DNA from: Streptomyces spororaveus
GTDB lineage: Bacteria > Actinomycetota > Actinomycetes > Streptomycetales > Streptomycetaceae
DNA length: 64,000 nt
NCBI RefSeq assembly: GCF_016755875.1
Contig: NZ_BNED01000005.1
Span: 186,001-250,000, forward strand
Direction: 5' to 3'
A model generated the notes under the pieces. It was not told the origin of the DNA. It saw only the letters and a list, made by a program, of their open reading frames with translations, and searched no databases. The position numbers and the translations under genes were made by a program. Shown one piece after another: positions 15,301-22,686 of this stretch (position 1 is the first letter of the stretch; each line of letters begins with the position of its first letter).

Positions 15301-17287
15301 AGTGGTTGCGGTCGGTGTCCAGGGTGAGGACGTCGCCGGGCGAGTGGTGCCAGTAGCCCTGCGTCCCGCTGCTGCTCCAGGAGGACCAGAGGACGAGCAG
15401 TTCACCGTCGACGTAGTGGAAGCCGTAGTTGTACGAGGTCCCGGTCGGCACCCGCAGGTCGTGCGTGAGGACGGTGGACTCGGCGTCGATGACCCGGACC
15501 TGGGTCCGGTTGGCGACGATCAGGTACGGCCATGCCTCCACCACGTTCAGGGCCTCCCGGCCCTGGCCGGGTGCCAGTTCGGCGAGGGCCTCCTCCCAGG
15601 AGGGCCAGGCCAGCTCCTCGAAGAGGCCTCCGCGCAGGGTACGGGCGAGGGTCTCGGCGAGGTCCGCGGCCGCGGCGGCGGCCACTTCCTCGGGGGCGAG
15701 TTCGAGCGCTTCGGTGGGCAGCCAGCGCAGCCGTGCGATGGCGTCGGGGACTCCGGGCAGACCGGCTGCGGTGGAGGCAAGGGCGATGTCGCGCATCCAC
15801 GCGGCCAGCAGCGGGCGGCCGCCAGGCGAGGCGGCGACGCACCGGACGACGTCGGCACAGCCGTCGCCCAGGCTGCTCAGGGCGCGGCGGAAGGCGGGGT
15901 GGAAGCGCTGGTCGGCGGCGAGGGCGAGCAGGTCGCGGCGCTGGTCGCCGTCGGCCCACTCGGACAGGTTGAAGTGGTCGTAGCGGTGGCGCCGGCCCTC
16001 GGTCTCGGGGTCGGCGACCGGGATGTCCAGGGCGAGGAGCAGGTCGAGGAGGTCGGTGTCCTCGACGCCGACCCGCAGGCCCGTCTCTCTCTGGGGCCCG
16101 TCGAGTTCGGCGCGCAGCCGGTCGGCGCAGCGCTCGGCGAGGTCGAGGAGGAGCGGGAGGGTGGGGCGCCGGCCCCAGCCGGAGTGGCGGGCGGCGTGGA
16201 AGCGCTCGAGCCAGCCGGCCGTGCCGTCGGCGCAGCGCTGCTCGGCGGGCAGGTCCGCGTCGGTGAGTCCGGCGGTGGCGCCCGACTCCTCCAGGACCTC
16301 CAGCCACAGGGTGGTGAACTCGCCGCCGTCGCCGCTCGGCGGGGTCAGCCCGAGGAGCGTGCCGCGGACGGCGGGTACCCGGCGGGCGAGTGCGACGAGG
16401 GCGCCGCGGTGGGCCTTCCACCAGCCGAGCGCGGCGCGCAGGGTGGCGGGCAGGGGCAGCAGTTCGGCGAGGTAGTCCTGCTCGGGTTCGGTACCGGTCA
16501 GGCCCGCGGCGCGGGCGAGGCGGCGCAGTTCGGCGGCGGCCTGGGCGGAGGGCGGCAGTCCGCCGGCGGTGCGGCGTACGCACAGGCGGCGGAAGCGCTC
16601 GTAGGCCTCGGCGGGGGTGACGCGGCCGGCGAGGGCCTTGCCGTAGCCGGTGAGGACCTTCACCGGGAGGGCGCCGACGAGGGCGAATTCGAGGAAGACG
16701 GCGTCGAGGCGGTCCTCGTCGATGTCCAGTCCGTACTGGGCTTCGGCGGCGCGGGCGCGGCCGAACAGCTGGGCGGCGTAGGTGGTGTTCTCGACGGCGA
16801 GGAAGACGCGCGCGGCCTGCTCGTGGAAGAGGGGCAGGAAGTGCGGGACGGACGCGGCGAGGCGGCCGGCCAGTTCGACGCAGGCGTCGAGGGCGGCCTT
16901 GGGCTTGGTCTTGGCCTGCCGGGCGATCCGGTCGAGTTCGGGGACGACGGCGAGGGCGTGGTGGCCGTCCTCGGGGTGGTGCACGAGCACCCACTCGGGG
17001 AAGCCGAGTGCCTGGCGCCGGCTCAGGCCGACGACGGGCGGCTCGTCCTCGTCCCGTACGAGCCCCAGGAAGCCTGCGGCGAGGTCCTCGGCCGCGCCCA
17101 GTTCGCCGGGGGCGAGCCGGACCACGACCCGGTCGTCGCCGAGGCCGGGGTGGCGGTAGGAGCGCGCGGTCAGTTCCACGACGTCGCCGCCGGCGCCGGT
17201 GGTGTCCCGCGGCAGTACGGCGCCGGCCTTGAGCAGCAGTTCGGCGTTGTTCATCTCGGTGTCTGCGTCTTCCTGGTGGGTGCTCAC
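12359..17287 (-). CDS. Large protein of unknown function in the DUF4132-MoxR-VWA operon
   Basis: 1642-aa protein with no signal peptide or membrane segment. I cannot name its family. Visible architecture: an N-terminal helical region (1-600) rich in Leu/Ala/Arg; a central beta-rich block of about 600-830 with repeated Trp/Tyr-Gly strands (WPYLIVANRTQVRVID, YGFHYVDGELLVLWSS, WRTVSVPGHGWEG) that looks like a beta-propeller or similar; further helical and Trp-rich blocks (about 950-1250); and a basic tail ending KVKRTRARRR that could touch nucleic acid. Start GTG 17285-17287 overlaps the DUF4132 stop as GTGA; an ATG 11 codons further in is possible. Together with the short DUF4132 protein it may be a split form of longer MolR/YehI-type proteins, which is a guess. 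Confidence 0.8.
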   Translation of the reverse strand: MSTHQEDADTEMNNAELLLKAGAVLPRDTTGAGGDVVELTARSYRHPGLGDDRVVVRLAPGELGAAEDLAAGFLGLVRDEDEPPVVGLSRRQALGFPEWVLVHHPEDGHHALAVVPELDRIARQAKTKPKAALDACVELAGRLAASVPHFLPLFHEQAARVFLAVENTTYAAQLFGRARAAEAQYGLDIDEDRLDAVFLEFALVGALPVKVLTGYGKALAGRVTPAEAYERFRRLCVRRTAGGLPPSAQAAAELRRLARAAGLTGTEPEQDYLAELLPLPATLRAALGWWKAHRGALVALARRVPAVRGTLLGLTPPSGDGGEFTTLWLEVLEESGATAGLTDADLPAEQRCADGTAGWLERFHAARHSGWGRRPTLPLLLDLAERCADRLRAELDGPQRETGLRVGVEDTDLLDLLLALDIPVADPETEGRRHRYDHFNLSEWADGDQRRDLLALAADQRFHPAFRRALSSLGDGCADVVRCVAASPGGRPLLAAWMRDIALASTAAGLPGVPDAIARLRWLPTEALELAPEEVAAAAAADLAETLARTLRGGLFEELAWPSWEEALAELAPGQGREALNVVEAWPYLIVANRTQVRVIDAESTVLTHDLRVPTGTSYNYGFHYVDGELLVLWSSWSSSGTQGYWHHSPGDVLTLDTDRNHWSLRSDHLSLPLPGGGRTTGGGVLHRGDTKLPEERPLLSDGTSYWVWQRRDQNEDTGWLEYDPVGGTYGRPSLPAFFADALSADAGTGRRGGYSHRLRPTPTVAGSVLGETTEGLLGWRTVSVPGHGWEGTDTGGRTVTVPEGHDMPVAALVFPGDDRPRALSQQWRELSITDPDGVLTARTRDGHNRRSAFGTGSVHLPPLTHWYALRPRDTEGSAVLRTADRETVAALLKTAAAADKAADLPDLVTAALPQITAPEIIAGIVEILRFTLTQQKALDDIAARLHPDNTPEPEREQGPGDRLIADGLSGLIGSGYYRWNGESDAAHHTLSELGAARARTDTAPVPGLLHFDTPALPYWSFTWTPLLDQPAAVAYRAVTVAPTDEEREALLTLLGTIDALGLASAEGSADRWRRVLLRLDQQHLSTPDGERNVHHRSLLPLGGGAVLALTEHSESVPDGHEFGALLYDPTGRFTVPGPYTVRGDAPLGDRERGAGWLTALLGAAAEHGPVPFRPEAAEEFARLTGVSSALARLVLAGLPAVDSYERNFLTPELRTALGVKATDAAYARDELKGLDTELRRALVAALLPADPAKLWSDGPDVAAAAELWNRRVGRRTAVPDWLATEAARAVGGAWPAHRALAALLDPAASRELSVDVPWTVKGDHVEPSEPATDPFTGSVLTGALAMAAWLAHRLPAGDTVRAALPPALTAVRQRLAAPGLLLEIGHYTSLPDFRKAAGTPTETGEGYERYGAVVMATHDNQPKPALRPALLDSTGSDPYLPVLRGDDQRPSAAEAALRAAHDPRFAALLADPGAPAAGAVAADGTWWPQDPSRSVPELVEEAGTRHGLGADAATLYLMLLAMPDPTDRNTARWTGWKPARLKAARAELATTDLVVSAGRSRAGRSLFLPGGWADMPSPTLPVEQWKLPMYGLRAGDRPSLGVLVPAEPVAELYRRAWQRVQEGDLPRFEELKVKRTRARRR

Positions 17288-18150
17288 GCGTCCCCGCCCT
17301 CCTCGATCTTGCGCCCGGCGTAGAGCGCCGCGGCCATCCGCATTCCCTCGGACCAGGCGACCGGTCCGACCGTGGTCAGGGGTACCGTCCGGCCGTCCTC
17401 GTCGTGCCAGCTCAGGGCGCCGGTGGTGGTCTCGTCGTCGTAGTAGGGCTCGCCGATCCACACGGCGGCCTCGGTACCGGATCCGGAGTCCCGGACCTTG
17501 CAGGTGGCGTAGCCGCCGGAGACCCGGTAGCCGAGGCTCGTGGCCCGGGCGGCGAGGCTGAAGCGGGTGGGGAAGACCCCGCCCGCGTAGTCACGGACCT
17601 CGGTGGCGGTGGCGGCGACCTCGGCGGGCTTGGCCCAGGTGGCCCGGTGGATCTGCTCGACCCGCTGGACGATGCCCAGCTCGGCCGCGAAGTCCCGTAC
17701 GTCGTCCAGGTCGGGCAGCAGGACCGGGTGCGGCAGGGTCACCGTGCGCGGGGAGAGCCGTACGGTCTCGCCGTCGAGGTTGACCACCTTCAGCTCACCG
17801 GAGGCGGTGGCGTCCCGCAGGAAGCCCACCTCGTCCGGGTCGTCGCCGACGACGGCCACGTCGCGCAGGGCGCTCTGCCAGGCCTCGTCCGGCCAGACCC
17901 GGGCGAGCAGTTCGGTCGGCACGGGCAGCGAGGAGACCATCCAGCCGTCGACCTGTGCGGCGCAGGCCGCGTCGTGCCGGTCCAGCCATTCGGCCAGCCT
18001 GCGCAGCCGGTCCACCTCGGGATGGTCCTTCAGGGCCTTGGGCAGTGTCTTCAACTGCCGCCCCGCCGTCCGCCCGGTGGCGGACCTCGCCGCCACCCGT
18101 CCCTCCACCAGGGCGATCTCGTACCCCTCGCCCGCCGCCAGCCATGCCAT
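17284..18150 (-). CDS. DUF4132 (MolR/YehI C-terminal type) protein, first gene of the operon
   Basis: 288-aa protein that corresponds to the DUF4132 domain alone: WLAAGEGYEIALVEGRV, a GRQLKTLPKALKDHPE segment, the DGWMVSSLPVP turn and VNLDGETVRLSPRTVTLPHP are hallmark stretches. In E. coli MolR (YehF) and YehI the domain is at the C terminus of proteins of over 1000 residues, so here it is unusually short and free-standing. Molecular function is unknown; the old link of MolR to molybdate is not supported by any neighbour here. ATG 18150 has GAGGGG 9 nt upstream. It is the promoter-proximal gene; the damage-type promoter lies 90-110 bp upstream. Confidence 0.88.
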   Translation of the reverse strand: MAWLAAGEGYEIALVEGRVAARSATGRTAGRQLKTLPKALKDHPEVDRLRRLAEWLDRHDAACAAQVDGWMVSSLPVPTELLARVWPDEAWQSALRDVAVVGDDPDEVGFLRDATASGELKVVNLDGETVRLSPRTVTLPHPVLLPDLDDVRDFAAELGIVQRVEQIHRATWAKPAEVAATATEVRDYAGGVFPTRFSLAARATSLGYRVSGGYATCKVRDSGSGTEAAVWIGEPYYDDETTTGALSWHDEDGRTVPLTTVGPVAWSEGMRMAAALYAGRKIEEGGDA

Positions 18151-18198
18151 CAGACCGTGCCCCTCCGCCTGTCCCGTTCCGGTTCCGCGCAGCCCTGA

Positions 18199-18220
18199 CA
18201 GGGGGGAGCCGACCCCCCTG
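18199..18220 (-). promoter_or_regulatory. Palindrome in the leader of the DUF4132 operon
   Basis: CAGGGGGG and its exact reverse complement separated by 6 bp. It starts about 18 bp downstream of the -10 element of the operon promoter, so it would form a hairpin in the 5' leader or serve as an operator. There is no T-run, so it is not a simple terminator. Confidence 0.6.
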
Positions 18221-18237
18221 AGCTGCGGTATGCCGGG

Positions 18238-18260
18238 AGACTAGCGAGAGCCACTGACAA
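18238..18260 (-). promoter_or_regulatory. DNA-damage type (RecA-NDp, PafBC-dependent) promoter of the DUF4132-MoxR-VWA operon
   Basis: On the minus strand the sequence reads TTGTCAGTG-N8-TAGTCT. This matches every fixed position of the RecA-independent damage promoter known from mycobacteria and other actinobacteria (TTGTCRGTG-N8-TANNNT), which is activated by PafBC. It points at the DUF4132 gene, giving a leader of about 80 nt. The same pattern occurs at 27542-27564 in front of the second VWA gene. Transcriptional behaviour is inferred, not seen. Confidence 0.8.
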
Positions 18261-18353
18261 CGCCCGCCCGAGGGCCCTCGGTAGGTTGATTGTCCGGTTC
18301 TGGGTAGTGTTTCCGGGACAGTGTGCGGAGCGGTACCGGCTCGGGGTGGGGTT

Positions 18354-19109
18354 ATGGGACGTCAGATACGTGTGCCGGGTGCGGTGCTGGCGGCGCTTCT
18401 GCTGGCGGCGGCGGCCGGGTGCTCCGGTCCGGGCTCGCCGGGCGGCGGGGATCCGAAGGCCTCCGCTTCCGCGGGCTCGCCGTCCACGGCGGCGCCGGGG
18501 TCGCCGAAGTCCCCGAACCCGCCGGGTGACGACGCCAAACCCGCCGGTGGGGACGTACTGCCCGGTATGGTCAGCGCCGCCGTCGCACGGACCCAGTTGG
18601 CGGCCCTGAAGGTGGCGCCGGTGGGCACGATGGCGGGGTACAGCCGGGACAAGTTCACGCACTGGGCGCAGCAGGGCAACAAGTGCGACACCCGTGAGGT
18701 GGTCCTGAAACGCGACGGCACCGGGGTCACCCAGGACGCCGAGTGCAAGGCCGTCTCCGGGAACTGGAAGAGCCTCTACGACGGGGCGGTCGTCACGGAG
18801 GCGGGGAAGATGGACATCGACCACATGGTGCCGCTCGCCGAGGGCTGGCGTTCGGGCGCGGCCGGCTGGGACCCGGCGCGGCGCAAGGCCTTCGCCAACG
18901 ATCTGACCCATCCTCAGCTGCTGGCCGTGACCGCGGCCTCCAACCGCTCCAAGGGTGACCAGAGCCCCGACCTGTGGCAGCCGCCGGACAAGGCGAGCTG
19001 GTGCCAGTACGGGCGGGCCTGGACCACCGTGAAATCCACGTACGCGCTGACCGTCACCGAAGCGGAGAAGAAGATGCTCACCACGATGCTGGACACCTGC
19101 GCCTCATGA
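18354..19109 (+). CDS. Secreted HNH endonuclease-family lipoprotein
   Basis: 251-aa exported protein with a lipobox at AAAAGC (Cys23), then a Gly/Pro/Ser-rich spacer to about residue 65 and a nuclease domain of the DUF1524/HNH type common in Streptomyces. Catalytic pattern: DIDHMVPL with His157, then Asn182 in ANDLTHP and NRSK (Asn197, Lys200). Cys111 and Cys131 probably form a disulfide. It should cut DNA (or RNA) outside the cell while anchored to the membrane, for example to obtain nutrients or destroy foreign DNA. Start ATG 18354 follows GGGGTGGGG. The next gene overlaps it by ATGA. Confidence 0.9.
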   Translation: MGRQIRVPGAVLAALLLAAAAGCSGPGSPGGGDPKASASAGSPSTAAPGSPKSPNPPGDDAKPAGGDVLPGMVSAAVARTQLAALKVAPVGTMAGYSRDKFTHWAQQGNKCDTREVVLKRDGTGVTQDAECKAVSGNWKSLYDGAVVTEAGKMDIDHMVPLAEGWRSGAAGWDPARRKAFANDLTHPQLLAVTAASNRSKGDQSPDLWQPPDKASWCQYGRAWTTVKSTYALTVTEAEKKMLTTMLDTCAS

Positions 19110-19375
19110 CGCGGGCGGACCGGTGGCAGGAGGAGGTGCTCGCCGGGCCGGGCGGCGCCATGACCGAGGAGGTCGGCGTGATCACCGGCCCGCTGACCCT
19201 GCGCACCACGGTGGTGGCCGGGGGTCTGGTCCGGTTCGACGTCCAGTACAAGGACGCCGACGAGTGGTACACGCTGACCGGCAGCCCCCGGGCCCACCAC
19301 GGTGACCCGGCCGCCCTCCACGCCGCCGCCCTCGCCGCGATCCGCGCGGGCGGCGGGGCCGTGGCGCCGGGCTGA
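19106..19375 (+). CDS. Small hypothetical protein coupled to the HNH nuclease gene
   Basis: 89-aa protein starting at an ATG that overlaps the nuclease stop (ATGA), so the two are translated together. It contains a compact beta-rich core (LTLRTTVVAGGLVRFDVQYKDADEWYTLTG) and an alanine-rich C-terminal helix. No signal peptide, cysteine or known motif is visible. Because the nuclease acts outside the cell, an intracellular partner could be an inhibitor that guards against mislocalised enzyme, but small conserved proteins of this look are also found elsewhere in Streptomyces, so this is speculation. Confidence 0.7.
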   Translation: MTRADRWQEEVLAGPGGAMTEEVGVITGPLTLRTTVVAGGLVRFDVQYKDADEWYTLTGSPRAHHGDPAALHAAALAAIRAGGGAVAPG

Positions 19376-19397
19376 GACGCCCTGCGCGGGGGACGGC

Positions 19398-20531
19398 TCA
19401 GAGGACGGCGATGCCCAGGGGCCGGGCGCCCGCCGCGAGCCGGCGGGTGGCTCCGGTGTCCAGGTCGACGACCGTGACGCCGTTCCAGTAGCCGTCCCGG
19501 GTGTGGCCGCCCGTGACGTAGGCGGTCCGGCCGTCTCGGGAGACGGCCACGTCCTCGTGCGGGCCCTGGAGCGGGTACACCCGCTCGGCGCCGTCCGGGG
19601 AACGGACCGTCAGCGAGGGGCCCCGGCCGTCGCCCGGCCGCACGGCGCCCGTGCCGACCACCAGGAGGCGGCCGTCGGCCGTGAGGGCGGCGCCGTGCTG
19701 ATGGGTGTCGGCGGTCATCGGTTCGATCCGGGTCCGCCCGGTCCGCGGATCGACCACGGCGAGCCGCTCGCCCTCGAAGGGGAGCAGCAGTTTCCCGTCG
19801 GCGGGGCGTACGACGGCGTAGTGCGGCTTCAGCCACGAGCCGAGCCCGCCCTCGGTGCCGTAGGGGGCGACCTCGATCCGGCGGGGGCGCAGCGAGCCGG
19901 CGGCCACGGCGGTGACGTCGAAGGAGTCGTGGCCGGTGACGTAGACCTCGGTGCCGTCCGGTGACACGTCCACGTCGAAGGGGCGCCGCCCCACCGGCAC
20001 GACGGCGGTGACCTCGGCGCTCGCCGTGTCGAGGACCTCCAGGACCCCGGTGGTGCCGGGGACGTTGACCCCCACGTAAGCCTGCCGGCCGTCGGGCGAC
20101 AGCGCGATGCCCATGCCGCCGCCGCGGTACTCGCCGTCGGTGACCGGGCCGGTGCCGGTGCGGTACGGGATCAGGGCCCGCCGTACGCGGGTGCGCGTGT
20201 CGACGACGGCCACGCCCTGGGCGGTGGCGACCCAGGCCCGGCCGTCCGCGCCCACGGCGAGTCCGTACGGGGCCCGGCCCACGGCGACCGAGGCGACCGC
20301 GCCGCGCCCGGGATCCACGAAGGTCACGGTGTCGGCCCCGAAGTCGGCGATCAGCAGCAGCCCCTGCGGGGTGGGGGCGGTGGCGGGCAGCGGGGAGGCG
20401 GCGGAGGGCGCCGGGCCGCCCGGCGGGACGGAGGCCGCGTGCTGGGCGCAGGCGCCGAGCAGCAGGGCCGCGGCCACCGCGGCGAAGCCCCTGCGGGCCC
20501 CGTCGAGGAGGAGTCGGTCGTGCGCGTTCAT
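19398..20531 (-). CDS. Lipoprotein with YncE-like beta-propeller
   Basis: 377-aa lipoprotein: signal peptide with lipobox LGAC (Cys28), Pro/Ala spacer to about residue 55, then a seven-bladed-type repeat of short beta segments. Repeated blade signatures are visible: GLAVGADGRAWVAT, GIALSPDGRQAYVG, DVDVSPDGTEVYVTG, AALTADGRLLVVG, VAVSRDGRTAYVTGG. YncE/SMP-30-like propellers bind ligands or DNA outside the cytoplasm; no catalytic residue is evident. It is convergent with the nuclease pair (22-bp gap) and has its own 181-bp upstream region. Confidence 0.88.
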   Translation of the reverse strand: MNAHDRLLLDGARRGFAAVAAALLLGACAQHAASVPPGGPAPSAASPLPATAPTPQGLLLIADFGADTVTFVDPGRGAVASVAVGRAPYGLAVGADGRAWVATAQGVAVVDTRTRVRRALIPYRTGTGPVTDGEYRGGGMGIALSPDGRQAYVGVNVPGTTGVLEVLDTASAEVTAVVPVGRRPFDVDVSPDGTEVYVTGHDSFDVTAVAAGSLRPRRIEVAPYGTEGGLGSWLKPHYAVVRPADGKLLLPFEGERLAVVDPRTGRTRIEPMTADTHQHGAALTADGRLLVVGTGAVRPGDGRGPSLTVRSPDGAERVYPLQGPHEDVAVSRDGRTAYVTGGHTRDGYWNGVTVVDLDTGATRRLAAGARPLGIAVL

Positions 20532-20712
20532 GGTGTCCCTCTCGGCTCCGGGGCGGGGAGGGCCGGGTTCGCCCTCCCCGCTCCCCGGTCCATGCTCACC
20601 GCGCCGGAGCCCCCGGCGGATCCGACCGGCGGACGGAGCGTGCGGGCGGTCCGGAGGACGCCGGGGTCGACCGATCGGCCGATGCGCCCGCGCGGGGATC
20701 GTGGGACGGTGC

Positions 20713-21246
20713 TCAGGCCTCGTACTCGGTGAGGTCGATGCCGTGGACCCGTACGGCGGTCCCGTACCGGGGGTCGGTGGTGTCCCGTTCCTTCACCATG
20801 CCGAGCTTGCGGATCACGTTCTCGGAATCCGAGTTGCTCATCCTGTTGATCGCGACGACCCGGTCCAGGCCGCGGTCCTGGAGCGCGAACTCCAAGGTGG
20901 CGTGGGCGGCCTCGGAGGCATAGCCCTGGCCCCAGTACTGGCGGCCGAGCCGCCAGCTGATCTGTACGTCCGCACGGGCGTCCGGGAGGTTCTCCAGGAC
21001 CGAGAGCCCGACGGCGCCGATGAGCTCGCCGGAACCGAGGAGCTCGACGGCGAAGACCCCGAAGCCCTCCTCGTCCCACTCCTCCTCCCAGCGCTCGATC
21101 TCCCCGGCCGTCTCGTCCAGGTCGAGGGTCTCGCCCTCGCCGATCCAGCGCATCACCTCCGGGTCGGCGTTGATCTCCGACAGGGGGACGAGGTCGTCGT
21201 CGGTCCAGCGGCGGAGGAGGAGTCGGGGGGTAAGGATCTCGGTCAT
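20713..21246 (-). CDS. GNAT N-acetyltransferase (RimJ/RimL type)
   Basis: 177-aa acetyltransferase that starts with the typical ILTPRLLLRRWTDDD of the RimJ/RimL group, has ELIGAVGLSVLEN (beta-4) and the acetyl-CoA loop region RLGRQYWGQGYASEAAHATLEF (Q/RxxGxG/A equivalent about residues 98-110), then RVVAINRMSNSDSENVIRKLGM. It transfers acetyl from acetyl-CoA to an amine of a protein or small molecule. ATG 21246 is preferred because GGCAGGA lies 7 nt before it; a GTG two codons earlier is possible. Confidence 0.88.
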   Translation of the reverse strand: MTEILTPRLLLRRWTDDDLVPLSEINADPEVMRWIGEGETLDLDETAGEIERWEEEWDEEGFGVFAVELLGSGELIGAVGLSVLENLPDARADVQISWRLGRQYWGQGYASEAAHATLEFALQDRGLDRVVAINRMSNSDSENVIRKLGMVKERDTTDPRYGTAVRVHGIDLTEYEA

Positions 21247-21395
21247 GCCCACATCCTGCCGAATCTCCGCCGACCAGCGGTAATCGGCCGTTGCGGCAGT
21301 GTTGCGGGTTCGTGGACATCACCGTGGGAAGGTTTCCGCGGCCCGCCCCGGGCCTCTACGGTCCGTGGGAACCGCGACCAAGGAGTGCTTCTGCC

Positions 21396-22676
21396 ATGCC
21401 CCTCGATCTGTCGGACGAGAGCCGGTACGACCGTACGCGCCTGCGGCAGTGGGCCCGCGGCCGCGCCCGCTCCGCCGGAATGGACCGCCGCGATCTGCTG
21501 AAGCTGTTCGCGGCGGGGGCCGCTGCCGGAACGCTGGAGCTGGCCGTCGGCGGCGCCACGGCCTCGGCGGCCGCCGGGGCACCGGTCGCCGACCCGGTAC
21601 CGCGCACCGTCAAGCCGCTGCCGCCCGAGCTGTTCACGCTCCGCGGTACGAACGCGGAGACGAACTTCGCGGCGCTGCGCGGCACGGGCCCGCTCACCCC
21701 GATCGACCGGTTCTTCGTGCGCAACCACACCTCCACGCCGCGCGTGGATGCCGCCGGGTGGCGGCTGACGGTGTGGGGCGACGGGCTCGCGGGCGGCCCG
21801 CTGGAACTGTCGTACGAGCGGCTGCGCGCCCTGCGGCCGCTGGAGCGGACGCTGTTCATCGAGTGCGCGGGCAACGGCCGGAGCTTCTACACCACGCAGC
21901 AGGGCCAGCCGGTCACCGGCACCGCCTGGACCCTGGGCGCGATCGGCGTCGCGCGCTGGCGCGGCGCGCGGCTGTCGGACGTACTGCGCCTGGCGGGGGT
22001 GACCCGGGGCGCCGTGGACGTCCTGCCGCGCGGGCTGGACGACGAGGTGGTGGCGAACGGCGTGAACCTGGGCCGGGTGCGGCGCCCGCTGCCGGTCGTG
22101 AAGGCGCTGGACGACGTACTGCTGGCCTACGAGATGAACGGGCGGCCGCTGCCGCCCGACCACGGCGGGCCGGTCCGCCTCGTGGTGCCGGACTGGGTCG
22201 GGATCTCGTCGATCAAGTGGGTCGGGGACATCGAGGTGAGCACGGAGCCGCTGTACTCACCGTGGAACACGGACATGTACCGGCTGTTCGGGCCCGAGCA
22301 CCCGGCACAGGGCGGTGCCCCGCTGACCCGGCAGACCCTCAAGAGCGCCTTCGAGCTGGAGCTGGGAGCCACCGTCGCCGTGCACCGGACGCGGCTGCTG
22401 ACCGGCCGTTCCTGGTCGGCGGCGGCACCGGTCACGCGTATCGACGTGAGCACGGACAGCGGCGGCCACTGGCGGCGGGCCCGGCTGCACGACACCCCGC
22501 GCCGGGGTGGCTGGGTGCGCTGGTCGCTGCCGTGGACCCCGAGGGCCACGGGTGCGACCTCGCTGCTGGCGCGGGCGACCGACGCGACCGGGCGGACCCA
22601 GCCCGACCGGTCGGTCCACAACACGCAGGGGTACCTCTTCGACGCCGTGGTCCGCCACCCCGTGACGGTGGTCTGA
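21396..22676 (+). CDS. Tat-exported sulfite-oxidase-family molybdopterin enzyme
   Basis: 426-aa protein. The N terminus has the twin-arginine motif DRRDLLKL (Arg31-Arg32) and a hydrophobic Ala/Gly stretch, so it is exported folded with cofactor. The oxidoreductase molybdopterin-binding domain follows (about 75-270), with the Mo-ligand cysteine in FIECAGNGRS (Cys157) and FFVRNH at 106-111. The C-terminal part (about 290-420) is the SUOX dimerisation, Ig-like domain, including RIDVSTDSGGHWRRARL. Family members oxidise sulfite or reduce S- or N-oxides. AAGGAG lies 10 nt before ATG 21396. No heme or electron-transfer subunit is next to it. Confidence 0.93.
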   Translation: MPLDLSDESRYDRTRLRQWARGRARSAGMDRRDLLKLFAAGAAAGTLELAVGGATASAAAGAPVADPVPRTVKPLPPELFTLRGTNAETNFAALRGTGPLTPIDRFFVRNHTSTPRVDAAGWRLTVWGDGLAGGPLELSYERLRALRPLERTLFIECAGNGRSFYTTQQGQPVTGTAWTLGAIGVARWRGARLSDVLRLAGVTRGAVDVLPRGLDDEVVANGVNLGRVRRPLPVVKALDDVLLAYEMNGRPLPPDHGGPVRLVVPDWVGISSIKWVGDIEVSTEPLYSPWNTDMYRLFGPEHPAQGGAPLTRQTLKSAFELELGATVAVHRTRLLTGRSWSAAAPVTRIDVSTDSGGHWRRARLHDTPRRGGWVRWSLPWTPRATGATSLLARATDATGRTQPDRSVHNTQGYLFDAVVRHPVTVV

Positions 22677-22686
22677 CCGGCAGGAG

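Noticed and set aside
12767..17323. 1518-codon plus-strand open frame antisense to the 1642-aa gene
   Set aside because: Gly/Glu/Val-rich and without domains; a shadow produced by G+C bias of the third codon position. The minus frame has clear protein structure and coupled starts.
18286..18310. A second damage-type promoter reading into the HNH gene
   Set aside because: TTGTCC...TAGTGT elements are present but the spacing is 2 bp short and the GTG part of the motif is missing.
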